Assembly: GCF_000283155.1 (NCBI RefSeq)
Contig: NW_004454182.1
Location: forward strand, 5,486,292-5,550,291
Reading direction: 5' to 3'
Source: Ceratotherium simum simum
Taxonomy: Eukaryota; Chordata; Mammalia; Perissodactyla; Rhinocerotidae
DNA: 64,000 nucleotides
This document shows positions 1-11,160 of this stretch, piece by piece. The translations under genes and the position numbers were made by a program. The first letter of the stretch is position 1; each line of letters starts with the position of its first letter. The notes beneath the pieces are model-generated. The model saw only the letters and a program-made list of their open reading frames with translations, made no database searches and was not told the DNA's origin.

Positions 1-1145
1 GGCAGTTTACTGCCAAAGATAAAATTACAAGGATGCTCAACTCCACTGCTTCAGGGCACACAGTGCTGATCACCAGCTGGGGACTGGGAGAAATAGGCCC
101 CTGTAGTCCTGTGTTGCACAATTAGGTGTATTATGGGGGGTTTTACATCTTCGGGAGCGTGCAGTGTTGGAGAGAGGGTACCAGACTCCCTGCCTCATTG
201 GTCTGTTCTGGGATGGTAATTATGATGTCCGCTCTTTTAGGTTTTACAAGTTTCTAATTCACAAGAGTGCTGCTAAACACTGGAATATAGATGTGGCTCT
301 AATCCCACTATGGCTACAAAGTTCGCACAAATTGTAAAGAAAAGTCGGGTTTCCTAAAAAGGGTTTCCCCAGTCCTGGGATGAGATGGCCTGCTCCTTTC
401 ACTATCTCCTCCTCTGAGCCACTGAACTGACTCATGTCCAGCCCACCAGCTTTCCTCCACTGCCACCCTCCTTAGCAAAGTCTTTTGACTGACTGAATAC
501 CAAGTGGTTGTCAGAAAAAAACAAAAAACTAAAAACAAACCCACTATTGGCTTTTGCAAAATTTAGTCGCTACTAAAATTCTCATATTAGTTTCCTGGGG
601 TGAGCTCCTTGGGTTTCATTTTGCATTTGGGGAGCTCTCGTTCCAATTTACAAAAGGATTCTGATTTCTCAGGGGCTGAAGTAAGGAGATTGGGTGCTCT
701 TTTTGTAGTTCTCTTTTTCTCTGACTGGGTGCATTGAACTATTAAGGTAAATTCTGTATTGTCCACCAAAGGGAGCTAATTCTACACCTGTGTCCTTCCA
801 ACAATTAGTAATAGGAGTGTGTTGTGCCATGTCGAATAACTACTGGCTGTGTTACCAGCAGAGGTGCCTGAGGCAAGATCACCCATCGAGTATAAATCCA
901 GACCCTGCAACACTGCAGGCCTAGGAGGAGTTTGTGCATACACAGGGACAGGCTGAGAGGCTATAATCAAGGACCCTACGGTGATTATAAACAACCAGGA
1001 AACTGTGCTGACATTCCTTAAAACACTTCATCATTCGTTTTTCAATCTTTCTTCTCCATCCGGTGCACTTCAACATTTTATTTTCTTTGGCTAGGATTCT
1101 GATGGTTACTGTGGGCAATTCCAGGCCTTTGCATTTAAGTGTCAT
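1..1145 (-). pseudogene. Decayed coding-like segment, possibly retroviral env-like
   Basis: Read on the minus strand, four partly overlapping open stretches in different frames tile this segment (about 921-1145, 782-994, 587-769 and 314-559), with stops and frame changes between them. The second one (from about 994 downward) begins with a hydrophobic leader-like run ending in a small-residue motif (V-Y-A-Q) followed by a proline-rich stretch. A basic N-terminal part, a hydrophobic leader and a downstream body is the layout of a retroviral envelope leader. I do not see an LTR, a primer-binding site or a recognisable pol nearby, and no fusion peptide or transmembrane segment is readable. It could equally be an unrelated pseudogene or chance open frames. 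It is broken and cannot encode a full protein. Confidence 0.25.
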
Positions 1146-4034
1146 TTTTACCCGTCTCCACCTCCATTTCTAGCCAAGAAGGAATTTTTCCATCTTTGAA
1201 AATGCATCAGGCTGAGTACTGGAATAAATGGTTAACTGCTGTGTGAAAACAGTTTTCCTTGGCTCCCTATTGCCAGAGCTGAGCCTCTTCTCTGTCAATC
1301 ATTGAGGTTGGTGATTACAGTGACGAATGCGAAGCCTACAGCCGTTCTCCCTCACGCGTCCCTCAATACCCGTGTGAGGCATATAAATGGGATCAGGTGG
1401 GAGAAGACAATAAGTCATATCTGATGGAGGCCTGTTTTTTTTTTAACTCTGAGTTATCTTCTAAATGGCTATTTCTATGTTGGTCCAGACTAGCAGCATT
1501 ACATAGTATAAGGCCTTGTGCGTTGACAAATTTGTATTAGTATTTGTATTTCTTGGACTCTCGGCTAAAAGAAGTCAGACAAATCTTTAGGGAACTGCTG
1601 AGCAAGAGTAAAAGACAATTGGGTACCATTTTGAGGAGTTGAATGAAAGGGATGGATATGTTTTCACTTGCAAAAAGCGGGGGAAATATCTAAGAGTAGT
1701 GATTTGCTTGTTTCATACTAGCACAAATTTAGTTGCACATGAAAAATGTATTTTAGTACCACTTGGTAAATTTCATTCATTTTCAATCACCTGGGGGTAA
1801 ATAATGTTTGAGAGTGCAGAAACTGGGTGATATTTTGTAATAATATCATTGTCTACAGTCCCTGTTAAGTAGAGCTGTTGTGGTGCAGAGATAATATGTC
1901 ATCTCAATCAACTTGGATGTGGAGTGGGTTTTGGGTCCTTAAAAAGTTGTACCTGGGAGGAAATAATAGCTGAAATTGATGGGGTTCTGGTAGGAGTGAT
2001 TATCATTGGATGAGGGATTTTGACAGCAGAGACAAACTTTGTTGGGGAAGTCACTCATTAGACAAGTCAGGTAGACTTTTTCAGAGCGTGTGGGCTTCTG
2101 ATTATAAAAATCTGAGCAGGTTCGATAGCAGGAAAGGAATAGCTGTCACTCAAAGATTTTGCACGATAGCCTCAAACTGGCAGATCACTCTGGCTGTTTT
2201 TAAATTCCCAGGATAATGCATTTCCTAAAACAAATTTACTAGAACTTAAATCTGAAACCTACATGAGTCAACGAAGTCTCTTTTGTAATTCCACCCATTA
2301 GAACCTCTTAGGATTATGCTTCAGATGGCATGTTCAGAACTCATATTAGAGAAGAAAAAAAGCACGTAGGAAACCAGTGTACAGACTTATACCACGTGCA
2401 ACATCATTTATTACACTTGTCTATTACACAGGGGCGATGCAGGGTTTGTGAAACCTTTTCCACTTGCCTAGAAATTTTGCTTTGGAACACTCTACCTTCA
2501 ACCTTATCATGTGAAGACTGGGTGTTCATCCTCCATTTTCTTTTTTCCTATCTCAGTTGTCAAGCCTACAATCACTTTGTTTCCTTGTCACCTGAAATAC
2601 TGCAGCTCCTTATTAGTAGCAGTTCTGGCTTAACATGTACAGGAAAATATATAGTGACTGGGAAAAGTTTGCAAACATTGGAGGTCTTTTAATACTATTA
2701 ACTGAATAACAGAAATCTAGAACTTTCTATAAGAGGTACATCAATAGAATGAGGAGTAAGACAAGTTTTGGAAAGAATGATAGCACATTTAATGGCGTTC
2801 AAGGGGCAAATATCAAATTCCTATTTTTAAATCAAAATGTTAATAGTATTTGGAAAGAGAAACAACAGTGGTATTCTTATCTTTACTTTGATTTATGTTT
2901 GAATTACAACACATATTTTGCAAGCATACAAAAGGGCAATTTATTGTTGCATAAATAACTGCAAGAGTCACTGTTCAGCTCTTTGTTCCCACTGGCAATT
3001 TCTTAGCATATGGGGGTTTTCTCCTACCTTCTGGTGAGGATGACGTGTGTCTTCCTGTCTGGAATGCTGAAGAAGTTACTGAAATTTTAGGAATAAAAAG
3101 GATCAAAGTGAAAGAAAATATTAATCTATGGTTAATGAATACAGCATAAAATTTGCAACTTCTCTTGATGTTATTAATTTAAAGACTACAAAAGGAACAT
3201 GGATATCAGAATTTAAATGGAAATTAATGTGAATTGTTTTCCAAAACTAACCTAAATAAGGGCATCATTTTAAATAACAATTCAATGTAATAAAATGCAG
3301 CAGTGTATAATTCTAACCTGATGCCAACATTCTTGTAACTCATACTAGGTATGAAGAACTCTATTAGTATTGTGAGTAGATAAAAAGAATAAGCTGGCAT
3401 CACAGCTGACACCAAGGAACTTTGAACTTTGAGAATTTTCAGAAATAATGTGATTAAGTTAGTGTTGTGTCTAAAGTGTTATCTGGGCTTGTTATGCAAT
3501 AGCATATTACAGAATAGTCCCAATATCCATTCCAAATAAAACTTCCATTCAAATCAGACTAATACGCCTATACTGCACTTTAATTGACAAAAAATGACTC
3601 TTGTACAAATGAACCCAGGTCATTTTGATTAAGGTTTTCACTTCAAATATTTTTGTAACTATTACATTATATAGAGAGTAGCTTTCAATTTTCCTTTTTA
3701 AAACAGATGAGTGTAATACTTGTTTGTCAAAATAGTTTATAGCATATAATATGAAATCATTATTTAGTATGCATTTGGTTGTCTTGTTGCGTAGAATCAA
3801 AATCTCATCTTTCAAGGCCATTTTTCCCCTTTTGGCAAACAACAAGCACTTTGGGGGGAAAAACGAAAACAAAAACCTCAGGTTATTGGAGTCTTCTACG
3901 GGACATGATTGAAGGAAGCTGATCATTCATTCTGACATTTCTTCAAAGGGGAAGGTTTCCAAAGTCATCATTATTGGACCAATAACAATGTTGCATTTTG
4001 CAGAAGTCAGTGGGGCCACCCTAAGATATACAGG
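1146..4034. other. Unassigned, repeat-poor sequence
   Basis: No gene or confidently assigned repeat is visible. A plus-strand open stretch at 2330-2692 (120 codons) has no recognisable domain and no clear start context or splice frame, so I treat it as chance. A T-rich run lies near 1435-1444. The 1.4-2.2 kb part could be the continuation of a degraded retroelement from the left edge, but no motif supports this. Confidence 0.4.
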
Positions 4035-4312
4035 CTGCTCTAAACATTTTTTTTTTTTTGAGGAAGATTGGCCCTGAGCTAACATCTGTTGCCAATCTTC
4101 CTCTTTTTCTTTTTTCTCCCCAAAGCCCCAGTACATAGTTGTATATCCTAGTTGTAGGTCCTTCTGGTTCCTCTATGTGGGATGCCGCCTCAGCATGGCT
4201 TGATGAGTGGTGAGTAGGTACACACCCAGGATCCGAACCTGCGAACCCCGGGCCGCCAAAGCAGGACGCACGAACTTAACCGCTACGGCACCGGGCCAGC
4301 CCCTGCTCTAAA
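4035..4312 (-). mobile_element. ERE SINE, antisense, with 10-bp target-site duplication
   Basis: The copy runs from a poly(T) at about 4047 (the reverse of its poly(A) tail) to a CCGGGCCAGCCCC head at about 4302. The tail-side body GAGGAAGATTGGCCCTGAGC and the B-box-like GGTTCGGATCC (seen in reverse) are both present. The flanking duplication CTGCTCTAAA is perfect (4035-4044 and 4303-4312). It contains the longer middle segment ('cagtacatagttgtata...') that marks the older, longer ERE form. ERE SINEs are tRNA-derived, carry an RNA polymerase III promoter and are mobilised by L1. Confidence 0.95.
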
Positions 4313-4837
4313 TGTTTTGACTTCTTCATTCACAGACTCTCTTCCTCATCCCCTACACTCTCTCTACAAAGGACTACAAATCTCCTGCTTTATTAAGACA
4401 AAGGCCAAATGATGTCACTGATGCCCTCTTTTTCACTTTCACTCAAAATTTCCCTGCATCTTATTTGTATTTGCATTCCCATTATATAGCATAATGTCTG
4501 GCCATATAGAAGATATTCCATATTCATATTCATATTCTGTAAAACATGGCTCCCGTGTTGGACTACCGCCATTCCAGCATTGTTTTATGAATTATCCCTT
4601 CGTTCTCACTTATCTTCAGTATGTCCACTGATTTCTGTGGCTTTGACTCTTTCCCTTTGGCCTAGAAACATATTGTAAAACTCCCAATCCTTAAAATGAA
4701 AAAACAAACAAACAAAAAGACTTTCTTTGTACTCTGCTAAGGTTTAAAAAAAAAAAAATCAGCATTTCCAAAAGCAAACTCATTCCCTTCCATTCCCCAA
4801 GAAAACAACTTTATAATGTAGTAAATAATTGCCCAGT
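4313..4837. other. Unassigned spacer
   Basis: AT-rich sequence without an identifiable gene or repeat family. It holds a short tandem of ATTCAT-like units at about 4519-4536 and two A-rich runs (near 4700-4720 and 4747-4758). Confidence 0.4.
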
Positions 4838-5062
4838 TTCTAAAGTCTGTAGACTTGAGTTCACAATGAATCTTCACCACTCTACCAGCTATAGGATCTT
4901 GGCCAAGGTTTTTAACCTCTAAAAATTTTCTCTTTTGTGAAAATAAAAAAAGGACCTTACCTCATTGGATGGTTGTGAAGATTAATTCTTCATATACATG
5001 CAGTGACTTAGCATACAGCCTAACATATAATAATGTCTTGAAAATTGGTAGCTAATATTATT
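4838..5062 (+). repeat. MIR SINE
   Basis: The order of MIR landmarks is preserved: a gagttc-like core, 'gctataggatcttggccaag', 'taacctct', a gap with A-rich decay, 'cctcattggatggttgtgaagattaa', then the 'agcatacagcctaacatataata' 3' part ending in TAGCTAATATTATT. The copy is heavily diverged, as expected for an ancient mammalian-wide element. Confidence 0.75.
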
Positions 5063-5074
5063 CATTTCCTCTGG

Positions 5075-5188
5075 AGCTATTTATTGGGTGCCTACTCCAC
5101 GCCAGGCTCTGGGACAGACACTGGGGATGCAGTGGTGGGTAATCCAGCAGAGCTGACTGGGATCCTGCTTGCATGGAGCATTCAGTCT
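5075..5188 (-). repeat. L2 3'-end fragment
   Basis: The sequence 'tattgggtgcctactccacgcc' followed by 'ctggggatgcagtgg' and 'catggagcattcagtct' is the reverse complement of the L2 3' terminus. The 3' end of the element points left. It abuts a MIR on the left and a MER5 element on the right. Confidence 0.65.
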
Positions 5189-5191
5189 CGG

Positions 5192-5382
5192 CTGATGGTT
5201 CTCAGGCTTCAGCATACCTCAGTATCACTTGGCGTGCTTATTAAAGTACAGATTGCTGGGACACACCCCCGGAGTTTCTGATTCAGTAGGTCTGGGGTAG
5301 CACCCAAGAATCTGCATTTCTTACAAGTGACCAGGAGCTGCCAATGATACTGGCCCAAGACCCACTCTTCAAGAATCACTGG
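5192..5382. mobile_element. MER5-type hAT MITE
   Basis: Non-autonomous hAT-Charlie element about 190 bp long. The ends read TGGTTCTCAGG...AAGAATCACTGG, and the internal 'gagtttctgattcagtagg' block is diagnostic of MER5A. An imperfect 8-bp duplication (TCTCGGCT versus TCTAGTCT) may flank it, which would suit hAT integration. Confidence 0.8.
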
Positions 5383-5384
5383 TC

Positions 5385-5760
5385 TAGTCTATTATTTTCA
5401 CTGTTGTTATTATGGTCCTTACACTTGTCTCTCTTTTGTTGGTGCCACTATATTCCCAATCAGTCAGGCTGGGGAACTGAGAGGCATCATTTACTGTTCT
5501 TTATACCTCTCCTACCCTCTCACTGCCATCCTCTTTTTATTTAAATTTTTTCCAGGAATAACTTAAACTCTTTCTAGCTAGTGTCTTTCTTCTGCAATTT
5601 TTCCTGTATACTACTTTCAGATTAGACTTCTTAAAATAATCTCAAAATATGTCAATTCTATGCCCCAAACTCTTCTCTGATTGTCTCCTGCCTTCAGAAA
5701 AAATGTCCAAATTCATGACCCCAGACATTTCAGGCTTCCATGATCTGGCCTCAGTAATAA
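5385..5760 (+). repeat. L2-like fragment
   Basis: A pyrimidine-rich plus strand ends with 'gattgtctcctgccttcag', 'gtccaaattcatgac' and 'ccatgatctggcctcag'. This matches the order of the L2 3'-region segment that normally reads 'aaagtccaaactcc...catgatctggccc'. The left half is only weakly alignable by eye. Confidence 0.5.
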
Positions 5761-5904
5761 CTCTGATGAAATAAGTAAAAATCTACAGAGTTTTGAGACA
5801 TTTGAGTTTGATTGGAGAAAAAGAATATTTTCAGGAAATGAAAATTATATGTGCTCTTGAGTATGATATGGCATGATGGGCTACTTAAGTTAATTTTGGC
5901 TAAA

Positions 5905-6330
5905 CCAATGTTTCTCAGTGTGTTTCTCAGATCATTAACTTGCATTTGTGACAAACGCAAATTTCTTGGCTAACTCTGATTCTTCAGACTTTGAGTGGTT
6001 GGTAAGTGGTTGGAAGAGTCAATAATCTTCTTTTTTTTTTTGTGGTGAGGAATATTGGCCCTGAGCTAATATCTATTGTCAATCTTCCTCTTTCTGCTAA
6101 GGAAGATTGGCTTTGAGCTAACATCTGTGCCCATCTTCCTCCATTTTGTATGTGGGATGCCGCCCCAGCATGGCTTGATGAATGGTGTGTAGGTCTGCGC
6201 CCGGGATTCGAACCTGTGAACCCCGGACCGCCAAAGCAGAGCATGTGAACTTAACCACTACACCACTGGGCCGGCCCCAACAGTCTTTATTTTTAACCAG
6301 CTCTTTCAGCTCAAAGTGAGAGAACCACTG
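5905..6330. mobile_element. MER5-type hAT MITE split by an ERE
   Basis: The left part (5905-6029) starts CCAATGTTTCTCAGTGTG. The right part (6279-6330) reads 'cagtctttatttttaaccagc...gagagaaccactg' and ends in the MER5-like terminus GAACCACTG. The ERE at 6030-6278 sits between them, so the SINE is younger. Internal sequence is eroded. Confidence 0.5.
6030..6278 (-). mobile_element. ERE SINE, antisense
   Basis: The element runs from poly(T) at 6030-6041 to a CACTGGGCCGGCCCC head at about 6278. The 3' module is doubled: 'gaatattggccctgagctaat' and 'ggaagattggctttgagctaa' follow each other. The B-box region is visible in reverse (gggattcgaacc). I cannot read a clean target-site duplication. Confidence 0.93.
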
Positions 6331-6390
6331 CCCTAGATCAAGATCAGGAAAAGGTGACAGTAGAGGTATCTAATGAGATCAGGTTTAAAG

Positions 6391-6414
6391 ATAAATAGAT
6401 AGACAGACAGATAG
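6391..6414. repeat. Short (ATAG/ACAG)n microsatellite
   Basis: Imperfect tetranucleotide tract of AGAT/AGAC units about 24 bp long. Confidence 0.8.
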
Positions 6415-6439
6415 CCATTTTCAGGTGTGTGCAATCCTT

Positions 6440-6830
6440 AAAGATTTTTAAGGATACAAGTGTGATCATCTGCGTTCCTTCTGGGAGGAAGTGCTAGACA
6501 CAGGAAGCGCAGTTCTGGGCGAGCCGTTGGGAACAAGTACTGGAGTAGTCCAGGTAAGAGCAGAAAGGTGAGAGGAGGAATCAAAAGCCCAGATTCTTTA
6601 GGAGGCATTTCAGAGGGTATCTTAAAAATAACTTGGTGTCCATTTAGAGTGAGAAGTGAGGAAAGGGAAGGGATAAGAAGTGATGCTCTAAATTTTCTAT
6701 TTGGAGTATCTAGAAAGTGGAAATTGCCATTAACTAAGACATAAATCACAGGCGAGAAAAACGGTCAGGGGCTAAGGAGAGAAGATAATTAACATGGTTT
6801 TAGTCGTGCTGAGTTTGAATTGAGTCTGAT
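6440..6830 (-). repeat. L2 fragment
   Basis: 'tactggagtagtccaggtaagag' and downstream purine-rich text follow the reverse complement of an internal L2 segment ('ctggattactgcaatag...'). Further on, 'gtgctgagtttgaattgagtctg' resembles the reverse of the 'caaacttaacatgtcc' part. Coordinates are approximate. Confidence 0.5.
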
Positions 6831-6833
6831 ACA

Positions 6834-8345
6834 ACAAAGATGTATGGAGGATCTATTATGTGCCAGACATCATGCAAAGCAATGGGGAAAACCAGTGAGG
6901 AACACAGTGAGTCCCTGTGTTCACACAGCCTGCCACCCATACTGGAGATAATAGAACAGATGATTGAAATAATGTTGGGTTTGTGCCATGGGTGGTGGAG
7001 CACCAGCTGCCTTGGGAGTGTGTGGCAGGTGTCCCTGTCATAGTTTGGGATGGAGGACATAGTCCTTCAGGACTTCCCAGAGGAAGTGTCATTCCATGAA
7101 TACCTGAGAGATATAGTGGAGTTTCAAGTCAAAGGGAGATGGAGAAGAGAGGACATATATGCCCCCAAAAAGAAACAATATGCAAATTCTGGCGGTGATA
7201 AAACGTGTGGCACCTTTGAGGAACTGAGAGGAGTTTATTGGAGCTGAAGTGAAGGAGTGAGGTAGAAGCTCTTAGGGGACAGACTAATTAGGATAGTGGC
7301 CACTCTTCAATAATAAAAAGATGACAAAACAATAAATAGGGTAGGAGCTTTTTTCTCCCTAGTGTAATACCACGGAGATGAGCAGACTAGGGGTAATAGT
7401 GCACGTGAGGAGCCTCTGTACTCCTTGACGTGGGAGTTTCCATCTCTGGGCCCAAGGCAAGTGATCCAGTTCTTGCCATCTCCTGCCAGAAAGATGTAAG
7501 AAGGGGACCAGGGAGCCCAAACCCAGTCATTTTAAGTAGAACACGTTACTTCTTCTGTCATTCCATTGACTGACCAAAGCCTAGGCATATGCCATTCCTA
7601 GCTGTGAGGAAAGCTAGAGAATGTAGCTCAATATTCAGCTAATACTCCACCCTATGAAAAAAGCAGAATAAATGGTATAATAGAGCAGCCTGCAACAGAA
7701 GCCAGCCAACAAAGAGGTTTGGAAGCAATAGTAAGGAGTTCAAAGGATATCCTAAAGGAACTGGATAGATTTAAGCTAGAGAGTAGTGTAAAGAGATTTC
7801 TTGAGAGCACTATAAATAAAGGATTCAATGACAGCACAACTTGAGGCAGGGAGACTAGTTAGGACGAAGGAAGTGAAGAATGTGTGGAGAAAAGTGGACA
7901 TGTTGAATGACTTGGCGACTGATCAGATGTTTGGGGCAGTTGGAGAAAGGAAGGAGTCAGGGATGATTCCCACATTTCTGGGTGGAAAACTGAATGGACA
8001 GTGGTCATAACTGACCTTCAGAATACAGGAGAAGACATGGGTGTAGATGAGCCCAGCAGAGGAGAGAGGAGGATCTGAGTTAAGTTTTGAAAAGATCCAT
8101 CAGGCAGTTTTAAATATAGACCTAAACGCAAGTGTGGATATTTAGGAGACAATAAGGAGTAGCTGATAATTGATGTTTTCTGTGTTGTTCATCCCAGGAA
8201 AATGTAAAAAGTGAAGGAGTAGAACTATGAACCGAATATTGAAGGGGAGGAAGAGGATGTAATGGAAAACTGACAAAAAGTGATGCCAAGAGAGAAATAG
8301 TTCAAGGAGGCCAAGGGAAGAGAGAGTTTCAAGGAAGGTTTCGGT
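6834..8345 (-). repeat. Long degraded L2, antisense, with an unassigned middle
   Basis: The left end 'ctattatgtgccagacatcatgc' with 'agtgaggaacacagtgagtccctg' is the reverse L2 3' terminus. The 7828-8290 part ('gcagggagactagttagga', 'ggagtcagggatgattcccac', 'tcagttttaaatatagacc') follows the more 5' L2 order. Between 7330 and 7660 there is a different segment with 'gtcattccattgactgaccaaagc', probably a later insertion of a family I cannot name. No reading frame survives. Confidence 0.55.
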
Positions 8346-8357
8346 CTATTTGACAAT

Positions 8358-8576
8358 CACTAAAATATATTTAGTGTTTAGCATGTGCCAGGTATTTTTC
8401 TAAGCTCTTTACTGGCATTACCTTATAATAACACAGTAAGGTAATGTTCTATTATGGCATCTGTTTTATGGTTGAGGAACCTGAAACCCCAGGAGCCTAA
8501 GTAGGTTGTCCAAGCTCACTCAGTGCGGTGGAATTCAAATGCAGGGAGCCCAGCTCCATAGCCTGTGCTCTTAGTA
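8358..8576 (-). repeat. MIR SINE, antisense
   Basis: The sequence 'gcatgtgccaggtatttttc taagctctttac' runs on through 'ggttgaggaacctgaaacc' to 'gtaggttgtccaagctcact', 'gaattcaaatgcagg' and 'cctgtgctctta'. This is the complete reversed order of MIR landmarks. Confidence 0.85.
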
Positions 8577-8639
8577 AAAGTAGCAAAGAGGGAGAAGAAA
8601 TCGTTGGACTTGGCTATTAAGAGTTTGCATGTGGCCAAG

Positions 8640-8935
8640 ATGAGAACAGTGTAGAGGACCAATGTCACTTTAGGTGTGCTCCTCACAGCCTAGGCCAATG
8701 AGCAAAAAATATTGGTGTAGTCAAATGAATTTGAGAAACACCACAGACCAACCCCTTCCCTTTCCTGGGCATGTATAATGCACTCTAGTTTAAGAAAGAC
8801 ATAAGTTTAGTAGAAAATAAAATTAACTTTGTTTAACCCAGTATTTTCCTAAGTTATTCGATCATGGAGCTATTTTCTTTCAGACTACCTATTAAAATAA
8901 GATACCACAATTTGAGAAGTACTCTAGGAGAACAG
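8640..8935 (-). mobile_element. hAT-type MITE (same family as the copy at 24,950-25,240)
   Basis: Read in reverse, it runs AGTACTTCTCAAATTGTGGT..., through 'ctccatgatcgaataac', 'actgggttaaac' and 'gaaagggaaggggttggtc', to 'gtgtttctcaaattcatttga'. The same block order occurs on the plus strand at 24,950-25,240. No transposase frame is present. The subfamily is not assigned. Confidence 0.5.
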
Positions 8936-9124
8936 TGGAGCCAGCAGGTGAGTGGTACAGTGGTGAAAACTGAAGGATAAACCTTAATACATTGAGAGTT
9001 GAAGGAAGCGCAGATGCAGGGCAGTAGCTCCCATGTACCAGGCATACTCAACCTTCTCTTCACCTCTCAACCAGGAGAGAAAGCTCTGCTGGATTCCTCC
9101 AGCACATTTGTGCCTCCTACCCTC

Positions 9125-9270
9125 ACCCCGCCACTACCAATGGCAGTCATACCACACAGCGTATTATTTTATTTGCTGCATACAAATTCTATTTTAAGCT
9201 CTCAGAAGGCAGGGTTTTGTTATATTGACTCTCTGACTTCCATAGCACAATTAACAAAAGAATGTTTAAG
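9125..9270 (+). repeat. L2 3'-end fragment
   Basis: 'agctctcagaaggcagggttttgttatattg' followed by 'ccatagcacaattaacaaaagaatgtttaag' is an eroded L2 3' end ('gagctccttgagggcaggg...'). The ERE at 9281 follows directly. Confidence 0.5.
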
Positions 9271-9557
9271 AAATTTTTACGAGCCAGCCCTGATGGCCTA
9301 GTGGTTAAAGTTCGGTGCTCTCACCACTTCAGTGGCCCGGGTTCACTTCCCAGTCATGGAACCACACCACCTGTCTGTCAGTTGCCATGCCATAGGGCGG
9401 TGGTGGCTCACACAGAAGAACTAGAAGGACTTACAACTAGAATATACAAGCATGTACTGGGGCTTTAGGGAGGAAAAAAAAAAGGATGGGGGGACAGAGA
9501 TTGGCAACAGATGTTAGCTCAGGGTGAAAATTTCCCTGCAAAAAAAAAAATGTTTAC
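9271..9557 (+). mobile_element. ERE SINE, sense
   Basis: It starts GAGCCAGCCCTGATGGCCTAG (about 9281) and ends in a poly(A) at 9540-9550. A box-like 'tggttaaag' and B-box-like 'gggttcacttcc' (mutated) are visible. The 3' body 'gacagagattggcaacagatg ttagctcaggg' is intact. An imperfect 10-bp duplication flanks it: AAATTTTTAC (9271-9280) and AAATGTTTAC (9548-9557). Confidence 0.93.
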
Positions 9558-9775
9558 CATGTGCTGGCACTCTACCTAACACTTCACATTCATTATGTCA
9601 TTGTGTCTGCATAACACATAGGCTATATGATTGCTCCACCTTGCAGATGAGAAAAGCAAGACTTAGGTTAAAGAAATTGTCTGAAGCCACAGCTGGTGAG
9701 AAACGGAGCCAGGAGACTCAATCTCAAACTAGTGTGAGCCCCAAGTCTGTACCCATAACCATCATTCTTTACAGA
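9551..9775 (-). repeat. MIR SINE, antisense
   Basis: 'ccatgtgctggcactctacc', 'cttgcagatgagaaaagcaag', 'ccacagctggtgagaaacgg' and 'agtctgtacccataacca' keep the reversed MIR order. Confidence 0.75.
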
Positions 9776-10479
9776 GTAAGATCAAATAATCGTTTTCCGA
9801 GTGAGTGAGCAACTAAGTAAACATAGTTTTGGGGGACTTATGGCCACTTTTCCAAGTGCATTTCCATTAGAATTAAAATCTGAGAGTATTCTTTTTAACT
9901 AAAGATCAGTCAGTGAAAATATAAGGTACATCTGACAGCCGCCTGTTCCTGAATTACGGGGAAGCTATTCAGGAGGAGTTCTAAAATGTTGAGATAGCTG
10001 CAGAGTTACTAGCTATGGAATTACCTTTAAGCAAAGAGCTGTTTTTCATCTGCTCTTGAATATTGGTTTGAAGGTTTCCCCTTAGCCCCAGATATAAGGG
10101 AGTCACAACTAAACAATGCTGTTTTGACTGGGTAAACATCATATTTCCTTTTTATCACATTTTCCCCCAAGTAGTGCTGTATTGAGTTACAGCTTTATTC
10201 ATTGCTTCTTCTACAGAAAGACACTTTGAAAAATTGGGTCTTTGTAGTAATATTGACAACAAAAGCAGATGTTGTCACCTCCCATTAGCATTAATTTAAT
10301 CCATGATTCACTACGGTAGACAACTAATACTGCCCTGTGGTGGGCCTTCCTAGGAGAAATGAGCAACAGCAGAAATAAACACCACTGCAGAAAATGGAGC
10401 GAGACAACATTTTTGGGAATATTAAATGTAAGCTGTATAAACATTTAGTTTCCTTTTATCAGTAATGAAAAGTTCCTAA
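9776..10479. other. Unassigned, repeat-poor
   Basis: No gene or repeat family recognised. There is no long open frame and no CpG cluster. Confidence 0.4.
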
Positions 10480-11160
10480 TTCGTTCTATACTGGGAAGAC
10501 CATGGTGGGGGTATAGTTAATTGGTCTTGAAAGACAATTAATATCTGTCAGGAACACACACAACATGCACAGGTTTTGCAAACAGTCAGTCCCTTTGCCC
10601 CCTTTTTCTCTGTTGTTCTGTTTATTGTGCCCAGTTAATGTGCTCTTTTGCCATAATAATCTCCAGCTAAATGGTAATTGCTCTATTGACGGCATTACTG
10701 TACATTTTTGACAGATCATTATTCATACTTAACCACTTGACCTGGAATAAATGTTAAAGCAATTACCACTGAGAGCTTTTCTATGAGAAAATTGAGGCAA
10801 AGTTTAGAGATAATCAAAATGCAAAGCTGATCATGATAGCAATTGGAAAAATGGCAAATCCTATTAAACAGATTTTTATTAGCCAAGTTGATGCCAGTAG
10901 ATATTATCTGGTAATTTAGTCTTATTAAAAAGAAAATAAAGCAGCTAATTGTTTACTCTTCTGGAACTTATTCCAGCTTGCAATTTGCAACTGAAATTAG
11001 GCTTTATGTGGCTCATCTATTTTGTCACATTGAAATATGAAATCATTTGGTATGAAGCACATCTGCTCGGTACCTCTTACGTTACTAGAAAAATCCCTCA
11101 TTCAATATGTTTTGTACCTGTTGAGGTATTATGGATGGATTAATTTATAGCAACTAATAT
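10480..11160. other. Repeat-poor block resembling a conserved non-coding element
   Basis: The block is free of recognisable repeats and carries many TAATT/ATTA homeodomain-like cores, for example 'cagctaattgtttactc', 'ggtaatttagtcttatta' and 'gcaattaccactgag', with little simple sequence. This texture is typical of conserved enhancers in mammalian gene deserts. Conservation itself cannot be seen from one sequence. Confidence 0.3.

Noticed and set aside
2330..2692. 120-codon plus-strand frame as a possible gene or exon
   Set aside because: No domain, no convincing splice sites, and composition like the surroundings. Kept as chance.
9281..9550. tRNA gene suggested by A- and B-box-like motifs in this and other EREs
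   Set aside because: The boxes are the tRNA-derived promoter of the SINE; there is no anticodon-arm cloverleaf of a functional tRNA.
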